A stretch of 64,000 nucleotides of DNA from Bosea sp. (in: a-proteobacteria) (GTDB taxonomy: Bacteria; Pseudomonadota; Alphaproteobacteria; Rhizobiales; Beijerinckiaceae): positions 248,001 to 312,000 of the forward strand of contig JAAVVV010000001.1 of assembly GCA_023910605.1 (NCBI GenBank), read 5' to 3'. Shown here in pieces: positions 18,123-27,144 of this stretch (positions are counted from its first letter, which is position 1; each line of letters begins with the position of its first letter). The notes below the pieces were generated by a model that saw only the letters and a list, made by a program, of their open reading frames with translations, ran no database searches and was not told where the DNA came from. A program made the position numbers and the translations under genes.

Positions 18123-18925
18123 GGTGTTGTCACATTAACTCGACCTGAAACCGGTTCTGGTTGCGGTGCGGCATGATTGCCAAGTCCGTCAGCTACAAGC
18201 GCCACCGCTTCCCGCCCGAGATCATCGCCCGTGCTGTATGGCTGTATTTCCGCTTTCCGTTGAGCCTGCGGTTGGTCGAGGAGATGCTGCTCGAGCGGGG
18301 CATCGTCGTCTCCTACGAAACGATCCGGCGCTGGGCGAGGACGTTCGGCCCTGACTATGCGAAGCGCTTCGGCGAAAGCCGGCCCGTTCGGACGATATCT
18401 GGCATCTCGACGAGGTCGTGATAACGATCGCCGGCAGGAAGCACTGGCTGTGGCGGGCGGTCGATCAGGATGGCTATGTGCTCGACGAAATCGTCCAGGC
18501 CCGCCGCAATACCAAGGCCGCCAGGCGGCTTCTCACCCGCCTGTTGCAGAAGCAGGGCCTGAAGCCCAGGCGCATGATCACCGACAAGCTCGGCTCCTGC
18601 GGCGCGGCAAAGAAGCAGGTCATGCCCGGCGTGGAGCACCGTTCGCACAAGGGCTTGAACAACCGGGCCGGGAACAGTCACGTCCCTTTTCGAAAGCGGG
18701 AACGGATCCTGCAGCATTTTCGATCGGCGGGAGCCCTGCAGCGTTTCGTCTCCGTCTTTTCCGCCGTCCGCAATCTCTTCGTCCCGCCCCGCGCGAGCCG
18801 CTCCGCTCCCGGCATCCACCTCCACCGGCTCCATGCCCTCGCTCAGTGGAATTCTGTCGCCATCGCTGCTTGATTGCCCGAACAAACCGTTCTGAGCGGC
18901 ACCACAGAGTTAATGTGACAACGCC
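18123..18925 (+). mobile_element. IS6-family element B, copy A (803 bp)
   Basis: Terminal repeats GGTGTTGTCACATTAAC on the left and, on the reverse strand, GGCGTTGTCACATTAAC on the right. It carries one frameshifted IS6 transposase gene. It is 803 bp long, exactly like the inverted copy at 25190-25992. Flanking 8-mers (GTGCCCGG and ATTCGAGT) do not match. This is a different IS6 type from the copies at 5.2 and 7.0 kb. Confidence 0.85.
18173..18873 (+). pseudogene. IS6-family transposase, single frameshift (copy A)
   Basis: MIAKSVSYKRHRFPPEIIAR and FPLSLRLVEEMLLERGIVVS give the N-terminal part. After AKRFGE, near 18370, the frame changes; a one-base change gives RKPARSDDIWHLDEVVITIA. The second part holds PRRMITDKLGSCGAAK and EHRSHKGLNNRAGNSHVPFR (usually NRAEN; here the third catalytic Glu is replaced by Gly). 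So it has both a frameshift and a changed catalytic position. Confidence 0.82.
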
Positions 18926-19119
18926 ATTCGAGTGGTTGGTGATCTGCGTGGAGGGCTTAGACGCTCTGTTCCCAGCCCCAGCCTCCTGCTGCGCCAGAAC
19001 GACCACTCAACATCGCGGCCAGACATGGCAACGCCACTGATAGGCTGGCCGAGTGAGACACAACCCCAGCGAGCCGATGGTGGTGGGTCAGCTTGAAACG
19101 ACAGAAAAGAAGAAGTCGA

Positions 19120-19593
19120 TCACCGCAGGTCGAGTGGCAGGTTCAGCGCGACCTTGGTGAGAAGCCGGTTGAGGTCGCACCTTTCGGCGTCATCGAGGCA
19201 GACCAGCACATCCGTCTCGCGCTCGACGAACAGCGCCATTACTGCATCATGCAGAGCGCGGCCGGCCGGGGTCAGCGAGAGCAGCGCCCGGCGCGCGTCA
19301 TCCGGGTCAGGCTCCTGGCTGATCAGCCCCTTTGACGCCAGCAGCGCTGTGCCGCGGCTGATGTTGTTGCGCGGCTGCTCGGTGAAGGTCGTGATATCGC
19401 GCGGGTTCAGCGGGCTGCTGTAGGCGAGACAGATCAGGATCGTCCACTCCGGACGCGTCAACCCGTGATCACGCTCGATGCGCCGTAAGAGGGGTTCACG
19501 ATAGAAATTCGTGATGAAAGCAAGCTTGTAGGCCGTAGAGATCGCGACGGTATCGATAAGGCCGATCAGGCGCAGCGAGCCGGCCCTCTCCAT
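19120..19593 (-). CDS. MarR-family transcriptional regulator
   Basis: A protein of about 157 residues (ATG 19593; a TTG at 19632 would add 13 residues). The winged helix-turn-helix lies in LTRPEWTILICLAYSSPLNP, RDITTFTEQPRNNISRGTAL and LLASKGLISQEPDPDDARRA, with the DxR wing typical of MarR. N- and C-terminal helices make the dimer interface. It is divergent from the TRAP transporter operon, with 163 bases between, and an imperfect 22-bp palindrome lies next to that operon. It is probably the local repressor, released by the substrate or a breakdown product; this is inference. Confidence 0.9.
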   Translation of the reverse strand: MERAGSLRLIGLIDTVAISTAYKLAFITNFYREPLLRRIERDHGLTRPEWTILICLAYSSPLNPRDITTFTEQPRNNISRGTALLASKGLISQEPDPDDARRALLSLTPAGRALHDAVMALFVERETDVLVCLDDAERCDLNRLLTKVALNLPLDLR

Positions 19594-19696
19594 GCTGACA
19601 TCTGCTGGTTCGCGATTTCCTGCCTGATCCAATGCTTTCGCCCGCGTACATGGCTGTCGCCAATTTGCTCTTGATATTCGTCCCGTTTGGGATGAA

Positions 19697-19718
19697 CATG
19701 CTCTCCAGAGAGGGCATG
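19697..19718. promoter_or_regulatory. Imperfect 22-bp palindrome, candidate MarR operator
   Basis: CATGC-TCTC-CA-GAGAG-GGCATG pairs at 8 of 11 positions between its two halves. It lies 38-59 bases upstream of the dctQ start and in the gap between the divergent MarR gene and the TRAP operon, where a MarR dimer would be expected to bind. Confidence 0.4.
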
Positions 19719-19755
19719 CAGAACCCTCATCTTACAGGCTGGAGACACGAAATCC

Positions 19756-20364
19756 ATGGGCCTGCCCCAGGATCATCGCGTGGACGCGGAGCCGCCGGCA
19801 ACAGGCGCCCTTGCAGTCGCGCAGCGGTTGGGGAGCCGGCTTGGCTCGCTTCTCATTGGCATCGCTGCGCTCGCGACGCCTCTCCTGATCGCTGCCGTGG
19901 TGCTGGGCGTCATCGCCAGCCTGCTGAGGATCGAGGCGGTCATGCGCTTCGCGGAGCCGGTGCCGTTGCTGGGCCGGGCGATAACGCAGAACAGTCTGAT
20001 CGACCTGCAATGGCACCTTAGCGCGTTGATGACGATGCTGGCGATCCCCGCGCTGGTGCTCAGCGACCGGCATGTGCGCGTCGACGTGCTCTACGAGCGG
20101 CTTTCGCCGCGCCGGCGCAGCGTGGTCAACCTGGGCGGTCATGGCCTGCTCGCCATCCCCTTCCTCGTGCTGGCGGTCGGGCCGGCCTGGACCTTCATGG
20201 AGCGCTCGCGCCTGTCCGGCGAGGGTTCGGTCGATGGCGGGCTGGCTGATCGGTTCCTCGTCAAGGGGCTGCTGCCGCTCGGCCTGGGGCTTCTGGCGCT
20301 GGCGCTAGCGATCGACATCCTTCGGCGCATCGCAACCCTTCTGAGCGCGGGGCGGCGACGGTGA
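19756..20364 (+). CDS. dctQ: TRAP transporter small membrane subunit (DctQ)
   Basis: A 202-residue inner-membrane protein with four hydrophobic segments (around residues 30-55, 82-105, 125-145 and 165-188), normal for DctQ. The segment NSLIDLQWHLSALMTMLAIP, followed by HVRVDVLYERLSPRRR, is the conserved DctQ core: the first helix pair and the loop motif. It overlaps the large subunit gene by four bases (GTGA). Together with DctM and the periplasmic binding protein it drives sodium- or proton-coupled uptake of an organic acid. Confidence 0.93.
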   Translation: MGLPQDHRVDAEPPATGALAVAQRLGSRLGSLLIGIAALATPLLIAAVVLGVIASLLRIEAVMRFAEPVPLLGRAITQNSLIDLQWHLSALMTMLAIPALVLSDRHVRVDVLYERLSPRRRSVVNLGGHGLLAIPFLVLAVGPAWTFMERSRLSGEGSVDGGLADRFLVKGLLPLGLGLLALALAIDILRRIATLLSAGRRR

Positions 20365-21689
20365 GCGCCTTGTCGGCCCATGCCATGCCGTTGGCAATGT
20401 CGTTCACGCTGCTGGCGGCGATCCTCCTCGGCTATCCGGTGGCGCTGGCTCTGGCCGGCACATCGGCGCTGTTCATCCTGCTGTCGGACCTGCCGGCCGC
20501 CTTCTTCAATCTGATGATCAGCCGAATATACGCCAATGCGCTGGCCAACTGGCTGCTGGTCGCGGTGCCGATGTTCATCTTCATGGGCTTCATCCTCGAA
20601 CGGACGGGCGTGGCCGAACGCATGCTCGACCAGATGGGACGCATGCTGCGGTCGCTGCCGGGCGGGTTGGCGCTCTCGGTGCTGGCGGTCGGCGTAATGC
20701 TCGCGGCCACCTCCGGGATCGTCGGCGCCTCGGTCGTGCTCCTGTCGACCCTGGCGCTGCCGCAGATGGTGAAGGCCGGCTACGATCGCAGCTTCGCCGC
20801 CGGGGTGGTCGGCTCCTCGGGAACCCTTGCGATCCTGATCCCGCCATCGATCATGCTGATCGTGCTGGCCGACCAGCTGCCCGTGCCGGTCGGAGACCTC
20901 TTCCAGGGCGCGATGCTGCCGGGCTTCCTGCTGGTCGCAGTTTACGGGCTCTGGATCGCCGGCCGCGCCTTCGCCGATCCCGGCGCCGCGCCGCCTTCCG
21001 CCGACAGGGCCGACCTCAGGCTCGCCGAGATGCTGGGGGGCATCGCGCCGGTCGCGCTGCTGATCCTGTGCGTGCTCGGCTCCATCATCGGCGGCTTCGC
21101 CACTCCGACCGAGGCAAGTGGGCTGGGCGCGGCCGGCGCCATCCTGGTGGCCAGCCTGCAAGGGCGCCTGTCGCTGCCGCTGCTGGTCAAGGCCTGCCTC
21201 GACACTGCGCGGACCACTGGGCTCGTGATGTTCGTCATCATCGGGGCGACCTGCTTCAGCGCGGTCTTCCGCGGCATCGGCGGCGAAACCATGATCGAGC
21301 AAGCCCTGACCGGCCTGGGCGGCGGACCATGGGGCATCCTTGGCGTGATCCTTGCGGCGATCTTCGTGCTGGGTTTCGTGCTCGACTGGCTCGAGATCAG
21401 CCTCATCCTGATGCCGCTGGTCGGGCCCGTGATCGCCGGGCTCGATTTCGGAAACGGCCTGGTCGGCAATGAGCGACTGGCCTGGTTCGCGATCCTGGTG
21501 GCGGTAAACCTGCAGTCCTCGTTCCTCACGCCGCCCTTCGGCTTCACGCTGTTCTACCTGCGCAGCACAGCCTCCGAGCTGCTGTCCAACGCGGACATCT
21601 ACCGCGGGGTCGCGCCTTTCATCGCGCTGCAGATCCTCGTCGTCCTGATCGTGGCCCTCGTTCCAGGCCTCGTGACATGGCGATGGTGA
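20361..21689 (+). CDS. dctM: TRAP transporter large membrane subunit (DctM)
   Basis: A 442-residue membrane protein of normal DctM length with about 12 helices. Recognisable family motifs are VPMFIFMGFILERTGVAERM, SGIVGASVVLLSTLALPQMV, SGTLAILIPPSIMLIVLADQ and, near the end, LQSSFLTPPFGFTLFYLRS. It starts inside the dctQ stop codon. A gap of about 100 bases separates it from dctP, which comes last here, a common order in this transporter family. No defects seen. Confidence 0.95.
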   Translation: MSALSAHAMPLAMSFTLLAAILLGYPVALALAGTSALFILLSDLPAAFFNLMISRIYANALANWLLVAVPMFIFMGFILERTGVAERMLDQMGRMLRSLPGGLALSVLAVGVMLAATSGIVGASVVLLSTLALPQMVKAGYDRSFAAGVVGSSGTLAILIPPSIMLIVLADQLPVPVGDLFQGAMLPGFLLVAVYGLWIAGRAFADPGAAPPSADRADLRLAEMLGGIAPVALLILCVLGSIIGGFATPTEASGLGAAGAILVASLQGRLSLPLLVKACLDTARTTGLVMFVIIGATCFSAVFRGIGGETMIEQALTGLGGGPWGILGVILAAIFVLGFVLDWLEISLILMPLVGPVIAGLDFGNGLVGNERLAWFAILVAVNLQSSFLTPPFGFTLFYLRSTASELLSNADIYRGVAPFIALQILVVLIVALVPGLVTWRW

Positions 21690-21792
21690 GCCGCCCTGCC
21701 CGCCGGCTTGCGGGCACGGCCTTCCCGAACACCCGGCTTCAAGACCGGGCGACCAAAGACACTGCCAACGCCCCATGGGCAAGGAGGAGACA

Positions 21793-22866
21793 ATGACCAG
21801 AACGACCACACCAACACGGGCCGGCTCCGGCCGCATCGGCAAGCGGCTGCTCGGCGCCATCGCGGGCGTAGCGCTCATGGCCAGCGCCGGCGCAGCGGGG
21901 GCGCGCGAACTCAGCCTCCAGTCGACCTTCCCCGGCGGGTTCCCCGTGCTGTCGGAATCGATCGACTACTTCATTCGCAATGTCGACAACGCCACGGCGG
22001 GACAGGTCAAGTTCAAGGCCTACGACGCCGGCAAGCTGTCGCCGCCCTTCGAGGTGCTGGGCAATGTGGGCAATGGCTCGATTGATTCGGGCTGGAGCTA
22101 TGCGGGCTACTGGGCCGGCAAGTACCCGGCCGCGAACCTGTTCGGCTCGATCCCATTCGGCCCTGATGCCATCAAATACCTCGCCTGGATCTACGAGGGC
22201 GGCGGGCTTGCGATCTGGCAGGAGATCTACGCCAAGGACAACGTCGTGCCGATGCCATGCGGCACCATCATCTCCGAGGCAGCTGGCTGGTTCCGCAAGG
22301 AAATCAAGTCGCTGGACGACATGAAGGGTCTGAAGTTCCGCATCGGTGGCCTGGGCGGCAAGATCCTCGCCAAGGTCGGCGCTACGCCCACAGCCGTCCC
22401 GGCATCGGAGGTCTACCTCGCGCTTGAGACCGGCAAGATCGACGCGACTGAGCTCAGCTATCCCGCCATCGACCAGAAGGCCGGCTTCAGCCGCGTCGCC
22501 AAGAACTACTACTTCCCTGGCTGGCACCAGCCGTCCGGCTTCATCGAGTTCCTGATCAACAAGGGAGTCTGGGACAAGTTTACGCCGGGCCAGCGGCTGG
22601 CCGTTGAGGAGGCGTGCAAAGCGACGAGCCTTTGGGCGATCACCCGCGCCTCCGTCATCCAGAAACCGGCGCTCGAGGCCTTCCAGAAAGATGGCGTCAA
22701 GGTCGGACGCTTGCCGGACACGGTGCTCGCTGCGCTGGAAAAGGCGTCGACGGAGGTCATGGACGAGGAAGCCGCGCGCGATCCCCTGTTCAAGAAGGCG
22801 CTTGAGTCCTACCGCGCATTCAGTGCCATCTATGATGAATACAATAACCTGAACCGGCTGAAGTGA
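21793..22866 (+). CDS. dctP: TRAP transporter periplasmic substrate-binding protein (DctP)
   Basis: A 357-residue exported protein; AAGGAGG ends 5 bases upstream of ATG 21793. The signal peptide has an arginine-rich start and the core LLGAIAGVALMASAGAAGA, with cleavage around ARE. The mature part begins ELSLQSTFPGGFPVLSESID and resembles the DctP subfamily for keto and aromatic acids (YEGGGLAIWQEIYAKDNVVP, MKGLKFRIGGLGGKILAKVG). The arginine in KFRIGG is the position that usually binds the substrate carboxylate. The last codons overlap the hydrolase start (GTGA). Confidence 0.93.
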   Translation: MTRTTTPTRAGSGRIGKRLLGAIAGVALMASAGAAGARELSLQSTFPGGFPVLSESIDYFIRNVDNATAGQVKFKAYDAGKLSPPFEVLGNVGNGSIDSGWSYAGYWAGKYPAANLFGSIPFGPDAIKYLAWIYEGGGLAIWQEIYAKDNVVPMPCGTIISEAAGWFRKEIKSLDDMKGLKFRIGGLGGKILAKVGATPTAVPASEVYLALETGKIDATELSYPAIDQKAGFSRVAKNYYFPGWHQPSGFIEFLINKGVWDKFTPGQRLAVEEACKATSLWAITRASVIQKPALEAFQKDGVKVGRLPDTVLAALEKASTEVMDEEAARDPLFKKALESYRAFSAIYDEYNNLNRLK

Positions 22867-23828
22867 CGCAAGAGCCCACCCCGATCGCGCTCGCGGACTT
22901 CGGCAGCTTCCACGTCGGTGGACGACTCGTCGAGATCCGCGGGCGCGAGCCTCGCGACATCGCCTTCACCCGCACGACGCGGCACCGGGTCGACCCGAAC
23001 GGCGCCTACCGGATCGAGGCGGCATATGTGCAATGGTATCGCCCGGCCATCCTGCGCTGCGCGCTGCCTGTCGTGCTGGTGCATGGTGGCGGCATGACAG
23101 GTGCCGTCTGGGAGACCACGCCGGACGGCCGCGCAGGCTTCGTCCAGATTCTTCTGCGGCAGGGCTTTGCAGTCTATGTGATCGACGCGGTCGAGCGTGG
23201 TCGCGCCGGATGGTGCGCGCTGGACGGGATCTGGGATGGCGAACCGGTTCAGCGCAGCCTCGAGGAGGCTTGGTCCCTGTTCCGGATCGGCCCGGCAGAG
23301 GGTTTCAAGGATCGCCGCGCCTTTCCCGGGCAGCGTTTCCCCGCTTCGGCGCTGGAGACGCTCGCCGCCTCCTTTGTGCCGCGTTGGACCACTAACGGGC
23401 CGGCGGCGACGGCGGCGCTGAAAGCCGCGATCATGCGGATCGGCCCCTGTACGGTGATGTGCCACAGCCAGGGCGCTGAACAGGCCTTCGCGGTCGCGGC
23501 GGCCCGGCCAGACCTCGTGCGTGGGGTGATGGCGCTCGAACCGTCGGCCCTGCCGGAAGATGTGGAGACCCTGCCCGCCACTCTGATCGTGATGGGGGAC
23601 AATCTTGATGCAACGCCCTTGTGGGAGGCGCTGACCGCACGAATCCGCCGGTTCGTCGAGCGCGCGCCGGGGGCCACCATGCTTGAGCTCAGCGCGGACG
23701 GACTGCCGGGCCACACGCATCTGATGATGATGGATCGTCGCAACGAAGCGGTACTCGGCCGCCTTACGCCGTTCATCTATGACTGCGCGGCGCCTGCGCA
23801 GATCGAAACGACCGGAGGGACGCCATGA
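22863..23828 (+). CDS. Alpha/beta-hydrolase, esterase-like
   Basis: A 321-residue cytoplasmic protein with GTG start overlapping dctP. LPVVLVHGGGMTGAVWETTP is the oxyanion-hole strand and loop; MCHSQGAEQAF holds the nucleophile elbow (C-H-S-Q-G in place of the usual G-x-S-x-G). A late Asp (VMGDNLDATP) and His (GLPGHTHLMMMD) complete a plausible Ser-Asp-His triad. It is followed within 4 bases by the lyase gene. From context it probably opens or hydrolyses a compound imported by the TRAP system. The substrate is unknown. Confidence 0.85.
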   Translation: MTQEPTPIALADFGSFHVGGRLVEIRGREPRDIAFTRTTRHRVDPNGAYRIEAAYVQWYRPAILRCALPVVLVHGGGMTGAVWETTPDGRAGFVQILLRQGFAVYVIDAVERGRAGWCALDGIWDGEPVQRSLEEAWSLFRIGPAEGFKDRRAFPGQRFPASALETLAASFVPRWTTNGPAATAALKAAIMRIGPCTVMCHSQGAEQAFAVAAARPDLVRGVMALEPSALPEDVETLPATLIVMGDNLDATPLWEALTARIRRFVERAPGATMLELSADGLPGHTHLMMMDRRNEAVLGRLTPFIYDCAAPAQIETTGGTP

Positions 23829-24736
23829 CCTTGCCAATCATACGGGAGCGACTTCCGGGAGAGCCTGCCCCGCCGCGCATGGCGGAGGTCCTGCGCGCGC
23901 GGCTGCGGCGAGGCACAGGAATCCTCGCCCTGCCCTGCCCTTATGACGGGCTGTCGGCGCGGCTTGCAGCGCAGGCGGGATATGAAGCGATGTTCATGGG
24001 CGGTTACGCACTGGTGGCGTCGCGCTTCGGCTTTCCCGACATCGGCCTCGCGACGCAAGGCGAAATGGTCGAGGCGGCCAGGGTCGTGGCAGCGTCGGCG
24101 GGTGTGCCCGTCCTCGCGGATGGCGACACGGGCCATGGCGGCTCGATGAACGTCCGGCGGACCGTGCAGTCCATGGATGCCGCAGGCGTGGCTGCAGTGA
24201 TGATCGAGGACCAGCTTTCGCCCAAGCGCTGCGGACATCTGGCGGGCAAGCAGATCGTGGACCGGACCGAAGCCGTGTTGCGCGTTCGGACTGCGGTGCG
24301 CGCAGCGGAACAGAGCGCCGGGCGCGTGTTGATCCTGGCGCGCACCGATGCCCGCAACATCGCCGGGCTGGAGGAGGCGATCTGGCGCATGCAAGCCTTC
24401 GAGGCGGAGGGGGCGGAACTGCTGTTCATGGAGAGCCCACATGACGAGCGCGAGATGGCGGAGTCGAACCAGGCCGTGTCATCGCCCACGCTCGCTAACG
24501 TGCTCGAGGGTGGTCTCAGTCCAATCTTGCCGCGTGCCCGGCTCGAGGCGCTCGGCTTCGCCATGGCAGCCTATCCGATCGCGCTGATCGGTGCGGCCGG
24601 GCATGCGGCACGCGCCGCGCTGGCCGCAATTGCGGCGGAAGAAGCTGGCCCGCCCCGGTTGAGCCATGCCGAGCTTCTGGACGCGACGGGCTATACCCAG
24701 GTCGAGGCAGCGCTGCGTGCGCTAGATGAAGGCTGA
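23825..24736 (+). CDS. Isocitrate lyase / PEP mutase superfamily enzyme
   Basis: A 303-residue TIM-barrel enzyme of 2-methylisocitrate lyase size. YEAMFMGGYALVASRFGFPD, VPVLADGDTGHGGSMNVRRT (metal-binding Asp residues), IEDQLSPKRCGHLAGKQIV (the KRCGH motif with the catalytic Cys of carbon-carbon lyases) and ILARTDARNIAGLEEAIWRM are all family hallmarks. The intact KRCGH favours a lyase over a phosphonate mutase. It is last in the operon, overlapping the hydrolase gene. Probable role: cleaving a methylisocitrate-like or malate-derivative intermediate after hydrolysis of the imported substrate. Confidence 0.88.
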   Translation: MTLPIIRERLPGEPAPPRMAEVLRARLRRGTGILALPCPYDGLSARLAAQAGYEAMFMGGYALVASRFGFPDIGLATQGEMVEAARVVAASAGVPVLADGDTGHGGSMNVRRTVQSMDAAGVAAVMIEDQLSPKRCGHLAGKQIVDRTEAVLRVRTAVRAAEQSAGRVLILARTDARNIAGLEEAIWRMQAFEAEGAELLFMESPHDEREMAESNQAVSSPTLANVLEGGLSPILPRARLEALGFAMAAYPIALIGAAGHAARAALAAIAAEEAGPPRLSHAELLDATGYTQVEAALRALDEG

Positions 24737-24793
24737 GGCTTGTGGGCTCGCTGATCGCCGCCGCTGGCGTGACGGCGGCGGGACGATTGCCCG

Positions 24794-25189
24794 ATGCAGA
24801 TCAAGCCGCACACCCGACGCATCGCGCATGCTGGCAGGGAGAGTAAACGCTCCATGCGCGAAGCCAATCTCAAGAGAAGCACGCTTACCATGCCCGGCCG
24901 AAGTAGTTTCCGAAAGGGTCCGCCCGGCCCGCTCCAGACCCTTACCGACGTCACCCAGCGCCTGAGCGCCATCCACGAGGAGGAAGGGCATTGGCCTGAC
25001 GAGGCCTTCCGCGCCGACTGCCTCGACCTTTATCGGCGCGAGCGCGAGGTCGGAACCGAGATCATAGCCGATGCCGGCGTGATCCGGGAGTTCGTCGAGG
25101 AGGCGACACGGTCAATGGCGGCGCAGCGCCTGTGCCAGCCTGTAGCGGGTCAGGATCAGGTTGCCGAAGCGCTTGCGACCACCCCGGCG
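24794..25189 (+). pseudogene. Possible gene fragment, cut by IS6 copy B
   Basis: An open frame of about 130 codons running into the IS6 end at 25190. The part from LTDVTQRLSAIHEEEGHWPD to IREFVEEATRSMAAQRL has the composition of a real helical protein; the first 45 residues do not. I do not recognise it. It may be a truncated unknown gene or a chance frame. The gap 24737-24793 holds nothing I can name. Confidence 0.3.
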
Positions 25190-25992
25190 GGCGTTGTCAC
25201 ATTAACTCTGTGGGGCCGCTCAGTGCGGTTTGTTCCGGCAATCAAGCAGCGATGGCGACAGAATTCCACTGAGCGAGGGCATGGAGCCGGTGGAGGTGGA
25301 TGCCGGGAGCGGAGCGGCTCGCGCGGGGCGGGACGAAGAGATTGCGGACAGCGGAAAAGACGGAGACGAAACGCTGCAGGGCTCCCGCCGATCGAAAATG
25401 CTGCAGGATCCGTTCCCGCTTTCGAAAAGGGACGTGACTGTTCCCGGCCCGGTTGTTCAAGCCCTTGTGCGAACGGTGCTCCACGCCGGGCATGACCTGC
25501 TTCTTTGCCGCGCCGCAGGAGCCGAGCTTGTCGGTGATCATGCGCCTGGGCTTCAGGCCCTGCTTCTGCAACAGGCGGGTGAGAAGCCGCCTGGCGGCCT
25601 TGGTATTGCGGCGGGCCTGGACGATTTCGTCGAGCACATAGCCATCCTGATCGACCGCCCGCCACAGCCAGTGCTTCCTGCCGGCGATCGTTATCACGAC
25701 CTCGTCGAGATGCCAGATATCGTCCGAACGGGCCGGCTTTCGCCGAAGCGCTTCGCATAGTCAGGGCCGAACGTCCTCGCCCAGCGCCGGATCGTTTCGT
25801 AGGAGACGACGATGCCCCGCTCGAGCAGCATCTCCTCGACCAACCGCAGGCTCAACGGAAAGCGGAAATACAGCCATACAGCACGGGCGATGATCTCGGG
25901 CGGGAAGCGGTGGCGCTTGTAGCTGACGGACTTGGCAATCATGCCGCCCCGTAACCCGAACCGGTTTCAGGTCGAGTTACTGTGACAACACC
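25190..25992 (-). mobile_element. IS6-family element B, copy B (803 bp, inverted)
   Basis: Ends GGCGTTGTCACATTAAC at 25190 and, on the reverse strand, GGTGTTGTCACAGTAAC at 25992. It is the same length and nearly the same sequence as copy A but in the opposite orientation, and has the same frameshift. Flanking 8-mers (CCCCGGCG, GCTCGGAG) do not match. With copy A it encloses the MarR-TRAP-hydrolase-lyase segment. Confidence 0.85.
25242..25942 (-). pseudogene. IS6-family transposase, single frameshift (copy B)
   Basis: Both parts match copy A in order and nearly in sequence: MIAKSVSYKRHRFPPEIIAR, then the frameshift after AKRFGE, then HLDEVVITIAGRKHWLWRAV and NNRAGNSHVPFR. It shares the altered NRAGN position. 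It should be inactive for the same reasons. Confidence 0.82.
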
Positions 25993-26137
25993 GCTCGGAG
26001 ATGCTCTCCTCCCCACGAAGGCCTTCCAGCACGATCCGGATCTTGTCCTCAGCCGACCAGTGCCGCCGCGTGGCGCGCCGGATGTCCTTGATCGCCTCTT
26101 CCGCCGAACTGGCGGGCGTCGTCTACTTCTGTCTCAT
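25993..26137 (-). pseudogene. IS3-family OrfA, N-terminal fragment with early stop
   Basis: On the reverse strand, MRQK is followed by an in-frame TAG and then TPASSAEEAIKDIRRATRRH with WSAEDKIRIVLEGLRGEESI, the conserved start of a second kind of IS3 OrfA. It is cut at 25993 by the IS6 terminus. The element's noncoding left end probably continues to about 26214 (TGTCAGCACCACTGAGAC on the reverse strand). From there to 26380 I see no gene. Confidence 0.75.
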
Positions 26138-26380
26138 CGTCGCTCCTTGGCGTGACGATGGACCAGAAAACCTCCATTGCCGAGATCACCCGATCTGTCT
26201 CAGTGGTGCTGACAGGGTACAACCTCGAAGCGGCGAACCTCGGCTGGCGGCTCAAGTCTATGGTCAAGTCTGGACACAAAACGACGCTCCAATCGGATCA
26301 TCACAGTGCCCGCTCAAACCGCGTCAAAGAAAGGTGTCCTCGGAACGCCGCGTACGAACATGTGCCGTCGTCATCAAAGA

Positions 26381-26887
26381 TTATCTCTGAAAGAACAGCT
26401 CTTTGGGTACACCCAAACACTGACTGGCGCGGTCGAGCATAACCGCGTCTATCCGCTGGGAGCCTCGTTCCATGGCAGCTACCAATGCGGTGGTGACAGC
26501 AAGTCGTTCTGCGAGCTCAGCCGTTGACCAACCAAGTTGAACACGCCGTTGCTGGACGCGCCCGCCAATGTGCCTGTCGATGAGATTGGGACGACAAGCG
26601 AATTCATCCGCGAGCGCATCGTTTTCACCGGCCAGCAAAGCTGGCAGCATCCGGTCGAGAATCCGCGTGATCGTCGCCGCCTCGTCGTTGATAGCATCGA
26701 GAACGCGGCGGCATAGAATGGCGAGTGCATCATCAGGCTCAACAGTGGATTGTTCGCTTCCCGAGAGCAGCCCTTCGAACATCATGATTGCCCCTTCATA
26801 GCCGAGGGCTATCACGTAGGCACAGGCAAGATGGTCGATCTCTTTTTCGGAATACGTCGTTTGCTCGTTGACTCGGTCGAACTTCAT
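26381..26887 (-). CDS. XRE-type helix-turn-helix protein with unknown N-terminal half
   Basis: A 168-residue protein from ATG 26887 (MKFDRVNEQTTYSEKEIDHL; GGGGG upstream). The frame is open for 53 more codons, but these are AT-rich and unlike protein. The last 60 residues (GGRVQQRRVQLGWSTAELAE, RLAVTTALVAAMERGSQRID) form a helix-turn-helix of the XRE type. The first 100 residues are helical and acidic with no known domain. It is divergent from another XRE gene 257 bases away. Probably a regulator of this accessory region; its targets are unknown. Confidence 0.75.
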   Translation of the reverse strand: MKFDRVNEQTTYSEKEIDHLACAYVIALGYEGAIMMFEGLLSGSEQSTVEPDDALAILCRRVLDAINDEAATITRILDRMLPALLAGENDALADEFACRPNLIDRHIGGRVQQRRVQLGWSTAELAERLAVTTALVAAMERGSQRIDAVMLDRASQCLGVPKELFFQR

Positions 26888-27095
26888 ACTCAGCCCCCAG
26901 CTGAACACGTTATCGCCGGTTTGAATGACCAAACGCCTTTTAATCTTATTACACTCATAAATCTTGTAGATATGCTCTTGGTCATTCTTACAAAGCGACA
27001 AGCCGTGCTGTGTATACAGAATTTTATTAATAGATTGCAGTATCATGTCTGTTCAATATGCCGGCGTCGTGTTTTGTACTTCGGGATGACGATTA

Positions 27096-27109
27096 CCTAT
27101 TATAATAGG
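27096..27109. promoter_or_regulatory. Perfect 14-bp palindrome between two divergent XRE genes
   Basis: CCTATTATAATAGG equals its reverse complement and includes TATAAT, a consensus -10 box in both directions. It lies 36-49 bases upstream of the rightward XRE gene and is a good candidate for an autoregulatory operator. Confidence 0.5.
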
Positions 27110-27144
27110 TCGATCAGTCGAGCGTTTGGGCTGTCTGTCGGAGG

